Source: Candidatus Eiseniibacteriota bacterium
GTDB taxonomy: Bacteria > Eisenbacteria > RBG-16-71-46
Direction: 5' to 3'
NCBI GenBank assembly: GCA_903921835.1
Contig: CAIXRL010000467.1
Location: 1-9,159, forward strand
DNA length: 9,159 bases
The position numbers were made by a program, and so were the translations under genes. The notes under the pieces are model-generated. The model was given only the letters and a program-made list of their open reading frames with translations. It made no database searches and had not been told where the DNA came from. Positions 5,819 to 9,159 of the stretch are shown in pieces. Each line of letters opens with the position of its first letter. Position 1 is the first letter of the stretch.

Positions 5819-6295
5819 TGCCTCGATGAGCGACCACCGCTCGCGATAGTCCATGACACGCCAGAACATCGCCGGCGCCCCCTCAGCCACGGCGACGGCA
5901 CGAACGGCGTTGTCCCGATGGGCGCGCCCGGCCTTCCCAGGTGTTTCGAGCCAGCGCTTGTGGAGCGCGGCCACATTCCGGGCCATGTCCGCGCTCGGGA
6001 TCACGATGAACTCGAAGGGCAGCTTGGACGTCGGCTCGGGGATTCCCGCGAGGATCCAGAAGAACTTGGCGCCGTAGTCCCTCTCGGCTTTGGCTCCAAC
6101 GCTGCAGGTCTTCTTCCCGGGCACGAAGGTCTTCACCTGGATGTGCACGAACTTCGTGCCCGCGCGGTTGCTGCACAGGATGTCCGTGTTGGGCGTGTTG
6201 CCGATCGTCACAAGCGCGGCATACCCCCGCCGGCAGAGTTCGCCGGCGACAAAGAACTGGCTCGCGTTCCCGCGGTGACTCTTGTCGTGCTCCAT
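5810..6295 (-). CDS. small PD-(D/E)XK-like nuclease-fold protein
   Basis: The 161-residue product begins with a helix, GNASQFFVAGELCRRGY, followed by VTIGNTPNTDIL and then FVHIQVKTFVPGKK. Glu19, Asp38 and Gln53-x-Lys55 have the order and spacing of a PD-(D/E)XK nuclease core (helix E, strand D, strand E/Q-x-K); Gln replaces the usual acidic residue, as in several known subfamilies. After a FFWILAGIP strand and FEFIVIPSADM, the C-terminal third (about 105-161) is helical. Small proteins of this type occur beside mobile or defence genes and are often annotated only as hypothetical. DNA cleavage is inferred, not shown. AGGAG six bases before the ATG supports the start. It may be co-transcribed with the secreted-protein genes upstream, which end 63 bases before it. 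Confidence 0.65.
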   Translation of the reverse strand: MEHDKSHRGNASQFFVAGELCRRGYAALVTIGNTPNTDILCSNRAGTKFVHIQVKTFVPGKKTCSVGAKAERDYGAKFFWILAGIPEPTSKLPFEFIVIPSADMARNVAALHKRWLETPGKAGRAHRDNAVRAVAVAEGAPAMFWRVMDYRERWSLIEAEL

Positions 6296-6315
6296 TCCGG
6301 CTCCTGGTCTGATTC

Positions 6316-6332
6316 GCGGCGATGGACGCCGC
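6316..6332 (-). other. 6-bp GC-rich hairpin between the tail-protein gene and the nuclease-like gene
   Basis: GCGGCG (6316-6321) pairs with CGCCGC (6327-6332) across ATGGA. It sits in the 63-base gap downstream of the secreted protein stop and about 20 bases before the nuclease ATG (both minus strand). It could separate the two transcripts, though no T-run follows. Confidence 0.3.
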
Positions 6333-6358
6333 CTATTCCCGACCCTGCGGTGTCCGGA

Positions 6359-6913
6359 CTAACGGTAGCTCGACTTCAGCCGTCCCCAGGTCGTACCACG
6401 CACCGGCACCGTTCCGAGCTGGCCCTCGACGATCACCGTGAACGAGTAGTTGATCATCGCCTCACCGCGGGGCGCGAGCCCAAACGAGAGCGCGTCGACG
6501 CGCAGACTAATCTTCTCGATCTGAGCGGGTCCAAGATCCGGCGTCGTGAGGCCGAAGAACGCCCCCTCGCCGCCCGTGGCCCCGGTCTCCTTGCACGAGA
6601 TCGCCTCGCACGTGCCCAGAGTGACGAAGTCGGCAACGCCATCCGTCAATCGCGAGGCGATGACCGTGAAGTCGGTGTCCGATGCCGCGGTCGCAACCAA
6701 GACGCTGCCGACGCTGGTGGAATCGATCCAGACATCGTCGAACAGAACTCGCTGCGTGGCGTAGTTTCCGATGTCGTAGCCGAAGGTCGGCCGAACCCGG
6801 TGATCAGGGCCGTTCAGACTGTTGCCCGTCGTGAGTGTCATGGACGCGATCACCGCTGCCGAACACGTTCCCGGAAGCAGGACGAATGCGACGGTGAAGA
6901 GAACACGCTTCAT
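6359..6913 (-). CDS. secreted beta-rich protein with C-terminal WGxLKxxYR tail
   Basis: The 184-residue product starts MKRVLFTVAFVLLPGTCSA, a classical signal peptide with cleavage likely after Ala19. The mature part looks beta-rich (FGYDIGN, VLFDDVWIDSTSVGSVLVA, DFTVIAS, ISLRVDALSFGL, MINYSFTVIVEG), with a possible disulphide between Cys102 and Cys107. It ends TTWGRLKSSYR. The last nine residues, W-G-R-L-K-S-S-Y-R, match the end of the NHL protein encoded just upstream. I do not recognise the domain and give no function. The reading frame is open further upstream to 7117, but those 68 residues overlap the NHL gene and lack a signal. The ATG at 6913, preceded by GGGGTGG, is the start. The gene follows the NHL gene after 26 bases, so they are probably co-transcribed and exported together. 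Confidence 0.82.
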   Translation of the reverse strand: MKRVLFTVAFVLLPGTCSAAVIASMTLTTGNSLNGPDHRVRPTFGYDIGNYATQRVLFDDVWIDSTSVGSVLVATAASDTDFTVIASRLTDGVADFVTLGTCEAISCKETGATGGEGAFFGLTTPDLGPAQIEKISLRVDALSFGLAPRGEAMINYSFTVIVEGQLGTVPVRGTTWGRLKSSYR

Positions 6914-6939
6914 CGCAGCCACCCCAGCCCCGACGCGAC

Positions 6940-7890
6940 TCATCGGTACGCGGCCTTCAGGCCGCCCCAGGTCTGCGACTTCGTCGGCGTCGGCAGCGAT
7001 CCGAAGATCTGGACCCGGCCGTTCCAGGTGTCGCCGACGTAGATCCTGCCGTCCGGCCCGATGCCGATCCCCATGGGGCGGTAGAACTGCCCAGGCCCCG
7101 AGCCGTAGCTGCCCCACTGCATGAGGAACGCGCCGTCATTGCTGAACACTTGCACGCGGTGGTTGTAGGTGTCCGTCACATAGACGTTGCCGGCGACGTC
7201 AACCGCAACGCCCTGCGGCATGTTGAACTGCCCCGGGCCCGAGCCGTAGCTGCCCCAGTGCGCCAATTCCGCACCCGTGTTCGCGTCGTACTTGCGCACG
7301 ACGCCGCCATCCTCAACCTCGAACGCATGGCCGAAGGCGTCGATCGCGATCGAGTTGCCCTGGCTGGGCCACTGGAAGAGGAAGGTGCGGTCGTTCGCGA
7401 ACACCTGCGTCCTCGGGTTGCCCCCGTCCGTGACGTAGATGCGACCGTCTGGGCCCACCGCGACACCCCCGACACCCGTGATCGCGCCAGGGGCATTCGA
7501 TGGCGAGGGGCTGTAGAAGCCGACCCCGGCGACGAACGCGCCGCTCACCGTAAACTCCTGAAGCGGGAACTGCGCCGCGTTGTGGATGGTCCACTCGGCC
7601 ACGAAGAGGTGCCCATTCGCGTCCGCAGCGATGTAGTAGGGCCCCGTCACCGAAGCGGCGTCCGAGCCGTCCGTGCCCCACGAGGAAAGCATCGCCCCGT
7701 CAGGCGCGTGGGCGTCGATGTGCGTTGGATAGTTCGAGTACTCGGCGACGTAGATGTTGCCGGCCGGGTCGAAAGCGATCCCGACAGCGCGTGGAGCGGG
7801 CCATTGCCCGAGAAACGTGGGCGCTTGGGCGGCTGCGAGGGCTGGCAGCAGCGCACCGAGCAGCGCAAACAGGACGAGAGACCTTTGCAT
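6940..7890 (-). CDS. secreted six-bladed NHL beta-propeller protein with C-terminal WGxLKxxYR tail
   Basis: The 316-residue product starts MQRSLVLFALLGALLPALAAAQA, a signal peptide probably cut after AQA. About six NHL blades follow, each with a form like GVAVDVAGNVYVTDTYNHRV then QVF. The clearest are IAFDPAGNIYVAEYSN, VAVGPDGRIYVTDGGN, VAVDVAGNVYVTDTYNHRV and IGIGPDGRIYVGDTWNGRV. NHL propellers are binding or scaffolding folds and a few are enzymes; no active site is evident, so a surface or periplasmic binding role is the cautious view. The chain ends SQTWGGLKAAYR. Its last nine residues match the tail of the next gene's product, which is otherwise unrelated. GAAAGGTC before the ATG can serve as a ribosome binding site. 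A TTGACC-17-GATCAT promoter candidate lies about 50 bases upstream. Confidence 0.92.
   Translation of the reverse strand: MQRSLVLFALLGALLPALAAAQAPTFLGQWPAPRAVGIAFDPAGNIYVAEYSNYPTHIDAHAPDGAMLSSWGTDGSDAASVTGPYYIAADANGHLFVAEWTIHNAAQFPLQEFTVSGAFVAGVGFYSPSPSNAPGAITGVGGVAVGPDGRIYVTDGGNPRTQVFANDRTFLFQWPSQGNSIAIDAFGHAFEVEDGGVVRKYDANTGAELAHWGSYGSGPGQFNMPQGVAVDVAGNVYVTDTYNHRVQVFSNDGAFLMQWGSYGSGPGQFYRPMGIGIGPDGRIYVGDTWNGRVQIFGSLPTPTKSQTWGGLKAAYR
7084..7261 (-). repeat. intragenic near-identical repeat in two NHL blades
   Basis: Bases 7084-7120 and 7225-7261 agree at 34 of 37 positions and are exactly 141 bases (47 codons, one blade) apart. Both encode WGSYGSGPGQF, the link between successive blades. 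Synonymous sites are also nearly identical, which suggests recent blade duplication or gene conversion. Confidence 0.8.
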
Positions 7891-7941
7891 GGCCAGCGAC
7901 CTTTCAGCCCAACGAGTCCACGCGTGCCGGGAGGCCCGAAT

Positions 7942-7970
7942 ATGATCGCGCCGGTGCCGGTCACGGTCAA
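7942..7970 (-). promoter_or_regulatory. candidate promoter of the NHL/secreted-protein operon
   Basis: On the minus strand TTGACC (7970-7965) is followed after 17 bases by GATCAT (7947-7942). It lies in the 111-base gap between the membrane-protein stop and the NHL start, leaving a leader of about 45 bases. Confidence 0.4.
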
Positions 7971-8001
7971 TCTAGCGAGTGCTGCCCGTGCATTCGTCAG
8001 C

Positions 8002-8715
8002 TCAGGCGGTCGCAGGTGGTGGAGCAGGAGGACCCTGCCTTGTCCCTCCCCACTTCTCGAAGTCGGGATCATCCGCGCTCACCCGCGGCAGATCGAGCTC
8101 GAGGTAGAGGGAGCGCGCCTGCTCTACCGCATGGGTCAGGAACTTGACCCTGCGTCTCACCGCGTCCGGGTGAAGGGCCGGATTGGGTCGGTCGCTCTCT
8201 TCACGCTCGACGTAGTCCTCAAGGAACTGTCGCCAGTGTTCTGCCTCCCGGAACCACAGCTGGATGTGGTCCCGCTGCGCCTTGTCGGGCCACAGGACGA
8301 TGTTGTCGCGGTTTCTCCGGTACGCCTGCATCCCCGCGTCGAGGAGCGACATGTTCGACTTGGGCAGGTAGCGAAGGGCTTCCAGTTGGGCAACGCACAT
8401 CGGCAGGTACATGATGGCCCCAGCCAGGGCTTCTCTTATCGCGTCCTTCAGAACGAGCACCGCTCTTTCGTCGGCAAGCCGCATGTGCTCTCGCTGTGCG
8501 GCGAGCCCAGCCTCCGCCGACTTCATCCACCCAATGCGAGCGACGATCGCGGCGGCGACGATGCTGGCCGTTGTAACTCCCCACCCAATGAGATCCCGCG
8601 CGCCGATCGAGCCCGGCCTGGCAGCCTCTGCGACACGGACCACGGTGTCGCGGATCACCGTCGTGTCGTGTACGACGATCCGCAGCGTGTCATGCGCCGA
8701 AGCCGGCAGGTGCAT
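8002..8715 (-). CDS. single-pass membrane protein of unknown function
   Basis: The 237-residue product has a short N-terminal part built from repeated units, HDTLRIVV-HDTTVIRDTVVRV (8-28). One hydrophobic helix (about 42-64, DLIGWGVTTASIVAAAIVAR) follows, then a long, mainly alpha-helical, charged domain (MKSAEAGLAAQREHMRLADE; REAEHWRQFLEDYVEREES; VKFLTHAVEQARSLYLELDL). It ends in a proline-rich tail (GPPAPPPATA). No signal peptide or known catalytic motif is visible. The charge around the helix (R60, K65 after it) suggests the helical domain is cytoplasmic, which is a guess. GGGGGAGG lies close before the ATG at 8715 and supports that start. I do not recognise the family. It lies upstream of the NHL operon on the same strand but is separated by 111 bases with a promoter candidate. 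Confidence 0.78.
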   Translation of the reverse strand: MHLPASAHDTLRIVVHDTTVIRDTVVRVAEAARPGSIGARDLIGWGVTTASIVAAAIVARIGWMKSAEAGLAAQREHMRLADERAVLVLKDAIREALAGAIMYLPMCVAQLEALRYLPKSNMSLLDAGMQAYRRNRDNIVLWPDKAQRDHIQLWFREAEHWRQFLEDYVEREESDRPNPALHPDAVRRRVKFLTHAVEQARSLYLELDLPRVSADDPDFEKWGGTRQGPPAPPPATA

Positions 8716-9101
8716 CCCTGGCCTCCCCCATCTTCACCTTCGACCCGAACGGCCCAGCGGCGACCGCCTCGCCACGCATGGCGGAAGTGCCTATTTGAGC
8801 CGGAAACTAGCTTGCAAACCACTGGGCAAGAGAGACTATCACTAGGTGGACCCTGCGGTGGCCTGGACGGGCGCGTGCCGCTTCGCACTCGGCGTTGCCA
8901 GGCCACTAGCCTGATCCATTCATGAACGCGACTGCGTGACGCATCGTGTCGCTCGGAATCGACGGTGGCGGCCCGAGACTCGGGTGTGGAATGACGCAGA
9001 GCGAACGGGAGCGCGGTCGGTGTCGTCGATCGAGTGCGGTTGCCGCGGCGAAGCTCCGTTTCGGGCATGCTTCGCCCGGGTCGATCGCGGAAGGAGTCTC
9101 G
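8716..9101. other. long stretch without a confident gene
   Basis: This holds the upstream region of the membrane-protein gene, an inverted repeat (8858-8906) and a short CTTGC/GCAAG stem (8811-8815 with 8826-8830). A minus-strand partial ORF covers part of it (see 8906-9157). I see no RNA gene or convincing promoter here. Confidence 0.5.
8858..8906. repeat. inverted repeat with 9-bp stem
   Basis: GTGGCCTGG (8858-8866) pairs perfectly with CCAGGCCAC (8898-8906) across 31 bases. The loop contains short internal complementary segments (GCCG/CGGC, GTGC/GCAC), so it could fold into a compact structure. It touches the stop codon of the possible minus-strand ORF to its right and would suit a terminator for it, though no T-run follows. 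Confidence 0.45.
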
Positions 9102-9157
9102 ATGCCGGTGATGCGCGCGAACTCAGCCCGGAACGGCGCCGATTCGCAGAGCCAGCG
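8906..9157 (-). CDS. possible C-terminal part of a gene entering from the right edge
   Basis: One minus-strand frame is open from the right edge to a TAG at 8906-8908, giving 83 residues, beginning RWLCESAPFRAEFARITGIE. The first 40 or so residues have mixed composition and GC-rich third positions, as in real genes here; the last part is proline/serine-rich and less convincing. I recognise no domain. It conflicts with the plus-strand start at 9102, and only one is likely real. Confidence 0.3.
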   Translation of the reverse strand, partial: RWLCESAPFRAEFARITGIETPSAIDPGEACPKRSFAAATALDRRHRPRSRSLCVIPHPSLGPPPSIPSDTMRHAVAFMNGSG

Positions 9158-9159
9158 CG
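9102..9159 (+). CDS. possible start of a gene running off the right edge
   Basis: AAGGAG (9091-9096) lies five bases before the ATG at 9102, which opens MPVMRANSARNGADSQSQR to the edge. The ribosome binding site is good, but 19 codons cannot identify a product, and an opposing frame on the minus strand is also open. Confidence 0.3.
   Translation, partial: MPVMRANSARNGADSQSQR

Noticed and set aside
5375..7042. Plus-strand ORF of 555 codons
   Set aside because: It covers the antisense of the nuclease-like and secreted-protein genes and the end of the lipoprotein gene in another frame. No recognisable motif; shadow frame.
6914..7117. N-terminal extension of the 6359-6913 gene to 7117
   Set aside because: The extension overlaps the NHL gene in another frame and hides a perfect signal peptide starting at 6913.
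7150..8925. Plus-strand ORF of 591 codons
   Set aside because: It lies antisense to the NHL gene and the membrane-protein gene, both with clear domains or signals and ribosome binding sites. Its composition (R, V, H, P, G rich) is typical of a shadow frame in GC-rich DNA.
8655..9068. Minus-strand ORF of 137 codons
   Set aside because: It overlaps the membrane-protein start in another frame and has shadow-like composition (R, S, T, G rich).
1..9159. CRISPR array
   Set aside because: No regularly spaced direct repeats with unique spacers were seen anywhere in the window.

Overview
The window is high-GC bacterial DNA with densely packed genes and strong G/C bias at third codon positions. Nothing in it fixes the phylum. 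The pair of small ATP-synthase accessory genes (AtpZ-like then AtpI-like) and two secreted proteins sharing a C-terminal W-G-x-L-K-x-x-Y-R tail suggest an uncultured, Gram-negative-type lineage. I think of Eisenbacteria or related FCB-like metagenome bacteria, but this is recollection and unverified.

Layout. (1) 1-807, minus strand: the start of an ATP synthase operon, with AtpZ-like followed by an AtpI-like ORF that runs off the left edge. (2) 962-1519, plus: a NudB-like Nudix hydrolase transcribed divergently, possibly from a leaderless mRNA. (3) 1734-2240, plus: yajQ with a strong ribosome binding site, preceded by overlapping hairpins and followed by a run of ten G. (4) 2276-4524: an island-like segment. 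It opens with a degenerate 3' end of a tRNA, then a truncated IS3-type orfA with its terminal inverted repeat, then an AbiE-type toxin-antitoxin operon on the minus strand (abiEi then abiEii). Two near-identical inverted repeats, TGACG-N6-CGTCA, straddle the abiEi start codon. (5) 4810-5622, plus: an unrecognised lipoprotein. It is preceded by two hairpins and followed by a 50-bp near-palindrome. (6) 5810-6295, minus: a small PD-(D/E)XK-like nuclease fold protein. (7) 6359-7890, minus: a two-gene unit for a secreted six-bladed NHL propeller and an unrelated secreted beta-rich protein, both ending in the shared tail. (8) 8002-8715, minus: a single-pass membrane protein of unknown function with an HDT/RDT-rich N-terminus. 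(9) 8716-9159: mostly non-coding or uncertain, with a 9-bp-stem inverted repeat and ambiguous edge ORFs on both strands.

Most notable points: the double operator at abiEi, which matches the published two-inverted-repeat autoregulation of AbiE systems; the shared C-terminal tail on two non-homologous exported proteins, which looks like a sorting signal; and the 50-bp palindrome, whose deviations other than one central mismatch are G-U compatible only on the plus strand. No CRISPR array, complete RNA gene or intact mobile element was seen.
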